From NCBI RefSeq assembly GCF_000179775.1, contig NZ_AEEB01000003.1:434001-498000 (forward strand): 64,000 bases of DNA. Direction: 5' to 3'. Shown piece by piece: positions 10,910-19,868 of this stretch. The DNA is from Ahrensia sp. R2A130. GTDB lineage: Bacteria; Pseudomonadota; Alphaproteobacteria; Rhizobiales; Rhizobiaceae. Below the pieces are notes generated by a model. The model was not told the DNA's origin. It saw nothing but the letters and a program-made list of their open reading frames with translations, and did no database searches. The number at the start of each line of letters is the position of its first letter. Positions within the stretch are counted from its first letter, which is position 1. Position numbers and translations under genes: made by a program.

Positions 10910-11316
10910 TTAACAGCCAGCAAGGCGGCCCCGACAGCACGGCCTTCGCCCAAAAGTACGTTGAACGTTCGCGCAGCGGCACCTGTGCCCATGGGATCGC
11001 AAGCAATGCCTTTTGCCGATAGTGCGTCTCGCAATTTCTGCGAGACAGGCACCAGATCAGTGCCGGTTCCCACTAGAAGAACCTCAAGCCCGTCTTCCTG
11101 CAGAACCTGAGCAAAGTTCTCTACAGTCAGGTCGGTAGGCAGGTTGGCAGACCAACCGTAGATGCCTGACGGGAGGCAAAGGATTGAACCCCGGTGAGAC
11201 ATATCGGCAAAACGAAAACCGCCATTACCGTAGCTGTCCACCGGTGCGCGGCCGGGAAAATGCGCCTGTTGAAAGACCAATCCTGTCTGCCGGGTCTGGC
11301 CGGTCTCTTCACTCAA
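10906..11316 (-). CDS. Mth938-like domain protein (NDUFAF3-like)
   Basis: A 136-residue protein of the Mth938/DUF498 fold, the family of mitochondrial complex I assembly factor NDUFAF3. Visible features: PVDSYGNGGFRFADMSHRGS near the N-terminus, the LEVLLVGTGTDLVPVS loop, and GIACDPMGTGAAARTFNVLL at the C-terminal side. I choose the TTG at 11316 (MSEETGQTRQ...), one base after the secDF TGA and preceded by AAGAGG; a start further upstream would lie inside secDF in another frame. It is followed by the NDUFAF6-like gene with overlapping stop/start. This order, with secDF and yajC, resembles the arrangement known for bacterial NDUFAF3 homologues. Confidence 0.82.
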   Translation of the reverse strand: MSEETGQTRQTGLVFQQAHFPGRAPVDSYGNGGFRFADMSHRGSILCLPSGIYGWSANLPTDLTVENFAQVLQEDGLEVLLVGTGTDLVPVSQKLRDALSAKGIACDPMGTGAAARTFNVLLGEGRAVGAALLAVK

Positions 11317-11317
11317 A

Positions 11318-13924
11318 TCAGCGAACCTCTTGCGCTTCCTGTGCGCCGAACGGCGACACATCGTTGGCACCTTTGTCCAAAGCATCAGGCCGCAGCTTGA
11401 ACAGGATCAGAATTGGCGCAGCGATGAAGATGGACGAGTAAGTACCAACCAAGATGCCGAAGATCATCGCGAAGGTGAAGTTACGCAGCACCTCCCCACC
11501 CCAGATGTAGAGCGAAACGAGCGCCAGCAATGTGGTCAAAGACGTGATCACGGTACGCGACAGGGTGTCGTTGATCGACATATCCAGCAGCGTTCGGATG
11601 GGCTTCTTCTTGTATTTTCGCAAATTCTCTCGAATCCGGTCGTAGACAACCACCGTATCGTTGAGCGAGTAGCCCACAATCGTGAGAATGGCCGCGATAG
11701 ACGATAGCGAGAATTCTATTTGCAGAAGCGCAAACAATCCGATCGTCAAAATCACGTCGTGCATGGTTGCAGCAACGGCACCAAGCGCGAACTGCCACTC
11801 AAAGCGAAGCCAGATATAGACCATGATCGCCAGTAGCGAGACGAGAACTGCAAGAGTACCTGCCTGAGCGAGCTCGCCAGACACAGTTGGTCCCACAACT
11901 TCCTGCCTGCGGAACTCGTGATCATCCATCGCGCTTCGCACTTTTGCCAACGCTGATTGTTCGGCGTTGTCGCCACCATCCTGGCTTTCGATGCGGATCA
12001 ACAATTCTTCTGGTTGCCCAAAAGTCGAAACCTGAACATCGCCCAGATTGAGCTCGGAAAGGCGCGAGCGAACATCGGCGAGATCAGCAGGCGGAAGCGT
12101 TGTTGCATTCTCTGTCGCAGCCTTGGTGCGATATTCAATCAGCGTTCCGCCCTGAAAATCGATGCCGTAGTTCAGGTTCGAGATCACGAATGTTGCAAGC
12201 GAACCCACCAGCAAAACAGCCGACAGCGGGAAGCTGATCTTACGCCACTGCATGAAATTGACATGCGTACCGGCCTTCACGAGTGTTATCAGGCTGCCGG
12301 GCAAGTCGCGAGGACGTTTCCAGCGAAGCCAAAGCGTGACCATCAGGCGGGTAAGCGTGAACGCGGTAAAGACCGACGTCACGATGCCGATTGCCAGCGT
12401 AACCGCGAAGCCGCGAATGGGGCCGGAACCGAGGTAGAACAAAATGAAGGCCGCAATCAGCGTGGTGATGTTGGCATCAAGAATGGTGCCCATCGCCTGC
12501 CGGAAGCCGATATCCACGGCCTGCATGATAGAACGCCCTGCCCGTTTCTCTTCGCGAATACGCTCGTAAATAAGAACGTTTGCATCAACAGCCATACCCA
12601 TGGTCAGCACGATACCGGCGATGCCGGGCAGTGTGAGCGTGGCGCCGATCACAGACAACAACCCCATGATGATGAAGACGTTGGCCGCCAGAGCCAGATT
12701 GGCGATGATACCCAGAGTGCCATAGGCCATCAGCATGAAGACGATGACGAGGATAGCAGCGATCAGAGCAGCGAACTGACCAGCTGCGATGGAGTCTTCA
12801 CCGAGTGTGGAGCCGACGGTGCGCTCTTCAACAAAAGTAATGTCGGCGGGCAATGCACCAGCGCGCATAAGAACGGCGAGGTCATTTGCGGATTGCGCGT
12901 TGAAGCTACCGGAAATTTGGCCAGAGCCGCCGCAGATAGCATCGCGAATGACTGGAGCTGAGATGGAAGTGTCGTCCAAAACGATAGCAAAGCGGCTACC
13001 GATATTGCCGGAAGAGAAGCGGCAGAACGCTTGTGACGCTTTGTTATTGAAGCGGAATGTCACGATAGGTTCGTTGGTCCGTTGGTCGAAACCCTGCTGA
13101 GCATCCACCAGATCTTCGCCGGAAATATAAACGCGGCGCTGGATCAGAACGTTGGCTTCACCGCTTTCAGGGTCGCTGGTTGGAACAACCATTGTACCAA
13201 CAGGAGGACGGGGACCTGAGAGCGCATCAGCAGCGCTCATAGAGTTGTCGACGATGTGAAAGCCAAGTTTCGCGGTCGTACCGATGACCTCTTTCAAGCG
13301 TTCCGGATCATCAAAACCGGGGGCTTGTACGATGACGCGGTCAACGCCCTGGCGCTGAATCACCGGTTCTGTCGTACCCAGTTCATCCACACGTCGGCGG
13401 ATAACTTCGATGGACTGAGAGACAGCGGAGCGAAGACGCTCATCAATACCGTCATCGGTCAGGTCGTAGCGCAAGACACCATCAGATGGTGCAGATTGCT
13501 CGACCTCGACCACACCAAGACCACCCAGAAGCGACGAAGCGTTTGTCACGGGTTCGGTCAAAGTAGATAGGCGTTCAATGGCAGCTGGCGCATCAGCGGC
13601 GCTGAGAAGCCGAACGGTTACACCATTACCGCTGGCGCGAATGCCGTTGTAACCAAGTGGCCCCTGTGTCCGGTCCCGCATTTGCTGCCGAATATCGGAG
13701 ACAAGCGCTTCGAGACGCTCTGCCACGATGTCATCGCGCTCGATTTTGACCTGAAGGTGCACCCCGCCCTGAAGGTCGAGACCCAGACTGATCTGCTTTT
13801 TCGGCATCCAGTCTGGAAGCGCTTTCAACTGCTCCTGGCTGAACATGTTTGGCAGCGCCAACATGATACCGAGAAAAACGGCAGCGAGGATGGAGAACAT
13901 TTTCCATCGCGAGAAATGCAGCAT
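11318..13924 (-). CDS. secDF: Protein translocase SecDF (SecD-SecF fusion)
   Basis: An 868-residue fusion of the two accessory translocon subunits that use the proton gradient to complete export through SecYEG. The SecD half starts with a membrane segment and LGLDLQGGVHLQVKI (D1 motif), a large periplasmic P1 region, then membrane helices with GMAVDANVLIYERIREE. The SecF half begins around residue 540 (NLNYGIDFQGGTLIEY) and includes GYSLNDTVVVYDRIREN. About twelve membrane helices are readable. Fusion is common in Rhizobiales. yajC lies 56 bases upstream; a Mth938-domain gene starts one base after the stop. Confidence 0.96.
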   Translation of the reverse strand: MLHFSRWKMFSILAAVFLGIMLALPNMFSQEQLKALPDWMPKKQISLGLDLQGGVHLQVKIERDDIVAERLEALVSDIRQQMRDRTQGPLGYNGIRASGNGVTVRLLSAADAPAAIERLSTLTEPVTNASSLLGGLGVVEVEQSAPSDGVLRYDLTDDGIDERLRSAVSQSIEVIRRRVDELGTTEPVIQRQGVDRVIVQAPGFDDPERLKEVIGTTAKLGFHIVDNSMSAADALSGPRPPVGTMVVPTSDPESGEANVLIQRRVYISGEDLVDAQQGFDQRTNEPIVTFRFNNKASQAFCRFSSGNIGSRFAIVLDDTSISAPVIRDAICGGSGQISGSFNAQSANDLAVLMRAGALPADITFVEERTVGSTLGEDSIAAGQFAALIAAILVIVFMLMAYGTLGIIANLALAANVFIIMGLLSVIGATLTLPGIAGIVLTMGMAVDANVLIYERIREEKRAGRSIMQAVDIGFRQAMGTILDANITTLIAAFILFYLGSGPIRGFAVTLAIGIVTSVFTAFTLTRLMVTLWLRWKRPRDLPGSLITLVKAGTHVNFMQWRKISFPLSAVLLVGSLATFVISNLNYGIDFQGGTLIEYRTKAATENATTLPPADLADVRSRLSELNLGDVQVSTFGQPEELLIRIESQDGGDNAEQSALAKVRSAMDDHEFRRQEVVGPTVSGELAQAGTLAVLVSLLAIMVYIWLRFEWQFALGAVAATMHDVILTIGLFALLQIEFSLSSIAAILTIVGYSLNDTVVVYDRIRENLRKYKKKPIRTLLDMSINDTLSRTVITSLTTLLALVSLYIWGGEVLRNFTFAMIFGILVGTYSSIFIAAPILILFKLRPDALDKGANDVSPFGAQEAQEVR

Positions 13925-13980
13925 GGTTAGGTATCCCTATGCGGCAACGGCCGCCAAAGTTTTGCGGATGGACGGCGCTA

Positions 13981-14373
13981 TTAGACGCGCGTGCGGGAGC
14001 CTTTTTTCTTGGCAGGCTTTTCGCCGTCTTCCGGCGGTGTCGTGTCGTTGGCAGCCACCGGCTCACCCTTAACGCGAACGTCTGCGATCATCGAGCGCAT
14101 CAAGCGAACTTTGACGCCGGAAGCGATCTCAGCCTCAAGTTCAGCATCGTCGATAACCTTGGTCACCTTGCCGACAACGCCGCCGCCGGTGATGATCGTA
14201 TCGTTGCGCTTCACGGCAGCCAGCATGGCATCGCGTTTCTTCTGCGCCTGACGTTGTGGCCGGATAACAAGAAACCACATAATACCGCCCACCAGAATAA
14301 GTGGGAACAGCAGCTCGATTACGCCGCCTCCGGCACCTCCGGCAGTCTGTGCGTAAGCTGGGGTAATGAACAT
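13981..14373 (-). CDS. yajC: Preprotein translocase subunit YajC
   Basis: A 130-residue YajC, a small single-pass partner of SecDF. One membrane helix (IELLFPLILVGGIMWFLVIR) is followed by the family motif RPQRQAQKKRDAMLAAVKRND and a cytoplasmic beta domain. The C-terminus is a basic, lysine-rich tail (KPAKKKGSRTRV) longer than in E. coli YajC. It heads the yajC-secDF-Mth938-NDUFAF6-like operon. The gap to secDF is 56 bases. It is divergent from the DUF815 ATPase; a strong inverted repeat lies between the two starts. Confidence 0.94.
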   Translation of the reverse strand: MFITPAYAQTAGGAGGGVIELLFPLILVGGIMWFLVIRPQRQAQKKRDAMLAAVKRNDTIITGGGVVGKVTKVIDDAELEAEIASGVKVRLMRSMIADVRVKGEPVAANDTTPPEDGEKPAKKKGSRTRV

Positions 14374-14443
14374 ATCGGCGCCTGCTATTCTCGTGAATCG
14401 GGTGTGTGAATCGTCGCGCAGAGATACCTCTGCCTCGTGGGCC

Positions 14444-14471
14444 GCAATATAGGGTCCGACCCTATCATTGC
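14444..14471. repeat. Inverted repeat between yajC and the DUF815 gene
   Basis: GCAAT-ATAGGGT (14444-14455), loop CCG, ACCCTAT-C-ATTGC (14459-14471): 12 paired bases with one bulge. No T-tract follows on either strand. It sits in the divergent intergenic region, about 70-100 bases from each start, and could be an operator or a leader-RNA hairpin. A smaller GCAGAG/CTCTGC hairpin lies just before it. Confidence 0.5.
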
Positions 14472-14572
14472 AACCGAACCCGCGCCGCTTGAGGCGGTAT
14501 TCTTGATGGCTTTCGCCAGCTTTGTGCGACTGCTAGGCATTCGATGAAATCAAACGAAGCACTGGGTACCCG

Positions 14573-15445
14573 ATGTCCGAAACCATCAGCCTTGAAAGTC
14601 TGGGTGAAAAACTCGACCGGATCGCGTCATTAATCGAGCGCGCAGTGCCGCCGGCCCACCCCGATAATGATATCAAAGCCGCCGATGCCTTCGTTTGGAG
14701 CGCAGCGCTTGGGTGGTTGCAACCGGTGCCGAAGGTCAACCGCGTCGAGATGGTGTTGCTGCACGGCATAGACACGGTTCGCGATATTCTTATCGACAAC
14801 ACGGCTCGTTTTGCAGACGGTCTGCCCGCCAACAATGCCTTGCTGTGGGGTGCGCGCGGCATGGGCAAGTCGTCACTTGTTAAGGCAGCCCACGCAACCA
14901 TCAATCAAGAACGCGCCGATAACCCGCTGAAATTGATTGAAATTCATCGCGAAGACATCGATTCAATGCCGGAACTTCTAGCGCTGCTTCGCAATGAGCC
15001 GCACCGTTTCATCCTGTTTTGTGATGATTTGTCGTTCGATCATGACGATACCAGCTACAAGGCACTGAAAGCAGCGCTCGATGGCGGCGTGGAAGGTCGG
15101 CCCGAAAACGTGGTCTTCTACGCCACCTCCAACCGTCGCCACCTCATGCCGCGCGACATGATTGAAAACGAGCGCTCCACCTCGATCAGCCCTAGTGAGG
15201 CTGTTGAAGAGAAAGTGTCACTTTCAGACCGTTTTGGACTGTGGCTCGGTTTCCACAAATGCTCGCAGGATGAGTATCTCGCCATGGTGAATGGCTACGT
15301 GGCGCATTTCGGCATCAGCACAGATGACGAAGAGTTGAGACGCGATGCACTGGAATGGGCCACCACGCGCGGCAGCCGGTCAGGCCGCGTCGCGTGGCAG
15401 TTCGTTCAAGAATTGGCGGGGCGGCTCGGTCATCGCCTCAGCTAG
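14573..15445 (+). CDS. DUF815 family ATP-binding protein (AAA+-like)
   Basis: A 290-residue cytoplasmic P-loop ATPase of the DUF815 family. Walker A is GARGMGKS (residues 93-100), Walker B FILFCDDLSF, with sensor-like YATSNRRHLMP and a C-terminal helical part. The family is widespread but its substrate is unknown. No membrane segment or DNA-binding domain is apparent. The ATG at 14573 lacks a strong Shine-Dalgarno. It is convergent with the LysM/M23 gene, 6 bases apart, and divergent from yajC. Length and motifs fit the family; the function remains open. Confidence 0.88.
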   Translation: MSETISLESLGEKLDRIASLIERAVPPAHPDNDIKAADAFVWSAALGWLQPVPKVNRVEMVLLHGIDTVRDILIDNTARFADGLPANNALLWGARGMGKSSLVKAAHATINQERADNPLKLIEIHREDIDSMPELLALLRNEPHRFILFCDDLSFDHDDTSYKALKAALDGGVEGRPENVVFYATSNRRHLMPRDMIENERSTSISPSEAVEEKVSLSDRFGLWLGFHKCSQDEYLAMVNGYVAHFGISTDDEELRRDALEWATTRGSRSGRVAWQFVQELAGRLGHRLS

Positions 15446-15451
15446 GGTCGG

Positions 15452-17023
15452 TTAGCGTGGGAGGTGCGACATCGGGTTTTGCGGATTGGAATTCTTCCGC
15501 AGTTCAAAATGTAGCTTTGGAACCGTCGTGTTGCCGGTCTTGCCCGATTTTGCGATCACCTGCCCGCGCGAAACCTTGTCTCCGCGGCTGACCAATGTCT
15601 GGCTGGCGTGGGCATAGGCCGACACCCAGCCATCGTTGTGGCTAACGAGAATGAGCTTGCCGAAATCTTCCAGTTCAGAACCTGAATAGATGACCGTGCC
15701 GCTACGGGCAGCCTTTACGGGCGTACCAACCGGTAGCGAAATATCTATGCCATCATTGGAACCCTGCGGACCACGTTCGCCAAAGCGCGACAAAATCTTA
15801 CCTTGGGCTGGCCAGAGGAAACCTGCCGCCGCAGAGGCGCTTGCCGTTTGAACCGGCTTCTTCGCAGCTGGCTTCTTGGTTACAACCGGACCGACCTGCT
15901 GCGACTGCGCCTTGGGAATACTGGCTGTTGCTGAACGGTCAACACGTCCGGGGATCACAAGGCGCTGGCCGAGACGTACGTTAGTCGTCGTCATGTTGTT
16001 TGCGGTCTGAATGTCAGCCACAGATTTTCCGTGCTTCAGCGCAATCGCGTAAAGCGTGTCGCCTGAAACAACGGTATAAGACGTGCCGACACTTGCAACA
16101 TTCTGGTTACGGGGCGCGACCGGCAAAACTTCCGGTCTTTCAGCAAGCTCACGCTCAGCACGGGTTTTTGGCGTCGTCACCTTACCAACTGCCTGCCCCT
16201 GAAAGCCACGCGAGGCCCGCGACGCTTTAACAATGGGGTTCTGGTCAGGCGCAGAAACGGGTGCGGACGTGTCGTAGGAATAAGACGGGATATTTATCCG
16301 CGTGCCAGCCTGAACGTCATCAGCATTTTTAATGTTGTTGGCCGTCATCAATGCGCTAACCGGAACACCAAAGCGGCGCGACAGATTATAAAGCGTCTCA
16401 CCGCGCTTCAGCTCAACAGATGCAGCAGTCGCACCTTGCCAACCACGGGTTGCGGGTGCGCCAGTTGTCGCTTGCGAAACGTTGGAAGCAATCGACGATG
16501 TTTGTACCGGGTCAGTGCCACCGGTCGTCAGAACATTGGGGTTCTGAACTGGCGGAGCCAGAACGAAGGCGCCCTTAGGAGCTGGCGGAGCAGATGGAAC
16601 CGATGCGCGAACCTGAGCAGCACTAGGCGGCAATGCCTGACGCTGGCTCAGTGAAGCAACAGCATCAGCACCTGATGCTACGATGGGACGGCCGGCTGTT
16701 GGTGGATAGCGGCGAACCTGCGAGACAGCTGGAAGCGATGTGGTGCTAACAGCAGGTGCAAGTTGCGTTGCTGTGGCAGATGGCAGGTTGGTCGCTCGAT
16801 TGGCGACATAAATTCCATTGCGTGCAGTCGTCGCTGTCGATTGCGCGTTGTTCGCGCCGCCAATGATCTGCGACTGATTTGAACTCGACGGAATAGAAGC
16901 GGTTAGCACTTGATCAAACCGGCTCGCGCCGCTGCTGCAAGCGCTGGTAACGGCTGCCAAACAAAGCAAGCCGGAAGCTCTTGAAAGCGTGCGCAAACGG
17001 GGTGCGATGATGCTGGAACGCAT
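15452..17023 (-). CDS. nlpD: LysM-M23 lipoprotein, degenerate peptidase (NlpD/DipM type)
   Basis: A 523-residue envelope lipoprotein. The signal ends in the lipobox-like VTSACSSG. Two LysM peptidoglycan-binding domains follow (LKRGETLYNLSRRFG near 205; VVSGDTLYAIALKHG near 320), then a C-terminal M23 domain (about 405-520). The zinc-ligand positions are changed: the usual H-x-G-x-D reads NDGIDI and the usual H-L-H reads KLHFEL. This is like EnvC/NlpD, which activate amidases and do not cut peptidoglycan themselves. An AMIN-amidase gene occurs at 43608-44831. A perfect CtrA-type box lies 54-68 bases upstream, and pcm precedes it after a 96-base gap. Confidence 0.88.
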   Translation of the reverse strand: MRSSIIAPRLRTLSRASGLLCLAAVTSACSSGASRFDQVLTASIPSSSNQSQIIGGANNAQSTATTARNGIYVANRATNLPSATATQLAPAVSTTSLPAVSQVRRYPPTAGRPIVASGADAVASLSQRQALPPSAAQVRASVPSAPPAPKGAFVLAPPVQNPNVLTTGGTDPVQTSSIASNVSQATTGAPATRGWQGATAASVELKRGETLYNLSRRFGVPVSALMTANNIKNADDVQAGTRINIPSYSYDTSAPVSAPDQNPIVKASRASRGFQGQAVGKVTTPKTRAERELAERPEVLPVAPRNQNVASVGTSYTVVSGDTLYAIALKHGKSVADIQTANNMTTTNVRLGQRLVIPGRVDRSATASIPKAQSQQVGPVVTKKPAAKKPVQTASASAAAGFLWPAQGKILSRFGERGPQGSNDGIDISLPVGTPVKAARSGTVIYSGSELEDFGKLILVSHNDGWVSAYAHASQTLVSRGDKVSRGQVIAKSGKTGNTTVPKLHFELRKNSNPQNPMSHLPR

Positions 17024-17076
17024 AACTTATCCATCGGAATACTCGGTACAACGCCTCCGATAGAACAGGAACAGGC

Positions 17077-17091
17077 TTAATCGCCGGTTAA
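17077..17091 (-). promoter_or_regulatory. CtrA-type box TTAA-N7-TTAA upstream of nlpD
   Basis: TTAATCGCCGGTTAA matches the CtrA full-site consensus TTAA-N7-TTAA exactly. It lies in the 96-base gap between pcm and the nlpD-like gene, 54-68 bases before the nlpD start, a distance suited to promoter control. A separate 7-bp repeat (AAGAATT/AATTCTT, 17101-17120) abuts the pcm stop. CtrA regulation is inferred from the consensus. Confidence 0.6.
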
Positions 17092-17119
17092 ATCACGGCC
17101 AAGAATTGCCACAAATTCT

Positions 17120-17782
17120 TTAAAGTGCCTTTGCCAACCCAGGCTCCAGAGGCGCAAACCGGACAGGAAACAGGTCTTCGCGTTCAAAACGGCTGCCGAT
17201 TTTCATCAAGCGCACAACCATCTGCTCACCCTGATCAGGTCCAATAGCCGTTATGATAATACCGCCAGAGGCAAGGCTATCCAGCAGAAAGCGCGGCATC
17301 GAGTCGAAACTCATGTCGCAGATAATGCGGTCATAGAGCGCACCGTTTTCGCCCAACTTCAAACCATCCGCTTGATCAAATGTGACATTGGTGAGTTGCA
17401 ACCGCGCCAGCTTGTCCTTGGCACGCGTTATCAACATTCGGTAGCGATCAATAGAATGAACTTTCTTGGTCATCCGGGCGAGCAAAGCCGTTTGATAACC
17501 ACCGCCTGTACCAATCTCCAAAACCGTATTTTTGGCATGCAGCCTCGCGGCATCCAGCATGCGAATGGTCGTATCTGGCGAATGGGCCAACTGCCCGCAT
17601 GGTAGCGGCAGCGGGAACGGCTGCGATGCAAAGCGCGCATGTTCAGGCGCTACAAAATGTTCGTGTGGTGTCTTCTCCACATGGGTGAGAAAAGTCTCAT
17701 CCATAATACCAAGAGCGCGCAGCCGCAGCAGGAGACCTATCGTGCCCTCGACGCCATCCCAATTTTCTGGCGCAACACTCAA
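17120..17782 (-). CDS. pcm: Protein-L-isoaspartate O-methyltransferase
   Basis: A 220-residue PCMT-family methyltransferase, which repairs isoaspartyl residues in aged proteins using S-adenosylmethionine. The SAM-binding motif VLEIGTGGGYQTALLA is clear, preceded by the substrate-loop region PLPCGQLAHSP (Cys replaces the more usual Ile/Tyr-containing variant) and followed by the motif YDRIICDMSFDSMPRFLLD. The length is normal. Its start overlaps the surE stop by four bases (ATGA). The serS-surE-pcm order with a following LysM/M23 gene is widely conserved in Rhizobiales. Confidence 0.93.
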   Translation of the reverse strand: MSVAPENWDGVEGTIGLLLRLRALGIMDETFLTHVEKTPHEHFVAPEHARFASQPFPLPLPCGQLAHSPDTTIRMLDAARLHAKNTVLEIGTGGGYQTALLARMTKKVHSIDRYRMLITRAKDKLARLQLTNVTFDQADGLKLGENGALYDRIICDMSFDSMPRFLLDSLASGGIIITAIGPDQGEQMVVRLMKIGSRFEREDLFPVRFAPLEPGLAKAL

Positions 17783-18546
17783 AGGCTTACGTCTTTCAAA
17801 GTATCCCGCATCATATCCATCGTTCCATGGTCGGTCATGTCCATGCGGATGGGCGACACAGCAATCCGGTTTTCAGCCAATGCTGCAATGTCTGTTCCGG
17901 GCTGGTTCACCGGCGGCTCACCAATGAATTCAAGCCAGTAATATGGCAGGCCACGACCATCAGCCCGTTCACCGATACCAAGCCCATGCTCGAATTTCCC
18001 TTGGGTAGAAACCGCAATTCCAGCAACGTCATCAGGCCCACAATTCGGGAAATTGATGTTGATCAGCGTGTCCTTGGGTAGCTCGAGATCAAGACAGGAC
18101 CGAATGACGGCCTCCCCGTGCGCTTCCACAGTTTCCCAAGGCACCTTGCGGTGTGAGTCGAAGCTAAATGCCTGGCTGAGAGCTATCGAGCGAATGCCCA
18201 ACAGGACACCCTCCATAGCTCCTGCCACGGTGCCGGAATAGGTAACGTAGTCACCAACATTTTGCCCCGCATTCACGCCGGAGAGCACCAGATCAACGGG
18301 ACCATCGACAACCTGACGAACACCCATGATCACGCAATCCGTAGGAGTGCCGTTTACCGCAAATGTTTTCGGCGCGACTTCCCGCAGGCGAAGCGGATGG
18401 TTGAGCGTTAGCGAATGCGCGAGGCCGGACTGGTCCGTCTCAGGCGCAACGGTCCACACATCATCGGAAAATTTAGCGGCAATTGCCTGCATAACAGCAA
18501 GACCCGGTGCATTGATGCCGTCGTCATTCGTAATCAAAATGCGCAT
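17779..18546 (-). CDS. surE: 5'/3'-nucleotidase SurE
   Basis: A 255-residue SurE, a metal-dependent survival protein that dephosphorylates nucleoside monophosphates. The N-terminal metal site [16 protein letters not shown] (Asp8-Asp9), the Ser site SGLAHSLTL and the SGVNAGQNVGDYVTYSGTV stretch are all present. Its start codon overlaps the serS stop by one base (TAATG pattern) and its stop overlaps the pcm start, giving a tightly coupled serS-surE-pcm operon. Family length is normal. Confidence 0.96.
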   Translation of the reverse strand: MRILITNDDGINAPGLAVMQAIAAKFSDDVWTVAPETDQSGLAHSLTLNHPLRLREVAPKTFAVNGTPTDCVIMGVRQVVDGPVDLVLSGVNAGQNVGDYVTYSGTVAGAMEGVLLGIRSIALSQAFSFDSHRKVPWETVEAHGEAVIRSCLDLELPKDTLININFPNCGPDDVAGIAVSTQGKFEHGLGIGERADGRGLPYYWLEFIGEPPVNQPGTDIAALAENRIAVSPIRMDMTDHGTMDMMRDTLKDVSL

Positions 18547-19826
18547 TAAGTTGCCTCAATGACGGTCGTTCCGCCCATGTAAGATTGCAGAACGTCCGGC
18601 ACCCGTATGCTGCCGTCTTCGTTCTGATAGTTCTCCATAACCGCGATCAAAGCACGCCCGACAGCAATGCCCGACCCGTTGAGCGTATGAACGTGAACGG
18701 GCTGCTTCTCACCCTCCGGCCTGTAGCGCGCATCCATGCGGCGAGCCTGAAAATCGCCGCAGGTGGAACAAGAGGAAATCTCGCGGAACGTATCCTGCCC
18801 CGGCAACCAAACCTCAATATCGAGGGTGCGGCGCGCAGAAAATCCAAGATCTCCCGTGCATAGTTTCACCACCCGGTAATGCAGACCAAGGCGCTTCAGC
18901 ACCTCTTCTGCACAGCCGACCATGCGCTGTTGTTCCGCATCAGAATTATCTGGCGTCGTTATCGAAACCATTTCGCATTTCGCGAACTGATGCTGACGCA
19001 ACATGCCGCGCGTATCGCGACCGGCAGAACCAGCTTCCGCACGGAAGCAATTGGTCAGCGCCGTGTAGCGACGCGGCAGTGTCTTCTCGTCCAGAATCGA
19101 TTCACGCACCAGATTGGTCAGCGGCGCTTCAGATGTCGGGATGAGATAACGGTCATCTGAAGTCTTGAAGAGATCATCCTCGAACTTGGGCAGGTTACCG
19201 ACGCCAAAAAGCACCTCGCTACGCACCAGAACTGGTGGAGCAACTTCGTGATAGGCGTGCTCATCCACGTGCAGATCAACCATAAACTGGCCCAAGGCCC
19301 GTTCTAACCGTGCTAGTCCGCGATTGAGAACGACAAACCGGCTACCTGAAAGCTTTGCAGCAGCATCAAAGTCCATCTGGCCAAGCGCTTCGCCCAACTC
19401 CCAATGTTCCTTGGGTTTGAATGCGAATGCGGGCTGCTCACCGTGACGATGGGTTTCAACATTGTCTGCCTCATCGGCACCATCGGGAACGTCATCGGCC
19501 GGCACATTATCAAGGGTCGACAGCGCCTCAGATAAAGCTGCACTTAGTGTGCGTTCCTCATCTGCGCCGGTCTGTAGAAAGCTCTTGAGCTTCGCAACTT
19601 CACTGATCGCTGCCTGCGCACCGGCTTCATCGCCCTGCGCTTTTGCAGCACCGATTTTCTTGGAAGCAGCATTGCGTGCTTCCTGGGCTTCCTGAACTTT
19701 GGAGATGTGGTCGCGCCGCGCTTCATCTAGCGCGAGCAAACGATCAGACTGCGGGCCAAGGCCGCGTCGCGCCATCCCTTGATCGAATGCTTCAGGGTTG
19801 TCGCGTATCCATTTAATATCAAACAT
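18546..19826 (-). CDS. serS: Seryl-tRNA synthetase
   Basis: A 426-residue class II synthetase that charges tRNA-Ser (and tRNA-Sec where present). The N-terminal ~110 residues are the antiparallel coiled-coil arm that contacts the tRNA long variable arm. Catalytic motifs are present: motif 2 [20 protein letters not shown] and motif 3 [18 protein letters not shown]. The TSEAPLT serine-binding stretch is also seen. It follows tatC by 42 bases and overlaps surE, so it likely belongs to the tat-serS-surE-pcm transcript. Confidence 0.97.
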   Translation of the reverse strand: MFDIKWIRDNPEAFDQGMARRGLGPQSDRLLALDEARRDHISKVQEAQEARNAASKKIGAAKAQGDEAGAQAAISEVAKLKSFLQTGADEERTLSAALSEALSTLDNVPADDVPDGADEADNVETHRHGEQPAFAFKPKEHWELGEALGQMDFDAAAKLSGSRFVVLNRGLARLERALGQFMVDLHVDEHAYHEVAPPVLVRSEVLFGVGNLPKFEDDLFKTSDDRYLIPTSEAPLTNLVRESILDEKTLPRRYTALTNCFRAEAGSAGRDTRGMLRQHQFAKCEMVSITTPDNSDAEQQRMVGCAEEVLKRLGLHYRVVKLCTGDLGFSARRTLDIEVWLPGQDTFREISSCSTCGDFQARRMDARYRPEGEKQPVHVHTLNGSGIAVGRALIAVMENYQNEDGSIRVPDVLQSYMGGTTVIEAT

Positions 19827-19868
19827 GAATTAGACCGTCAGCTGGGGCGGAAGCCAGCGAACAGGATG

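Noticed and set aside
11957-12961. 334-residue plus-strand ORF inside secDF
   Set aside because: Antisense shadow of the well-conserved secDF reading frame; no start signal or known motif.
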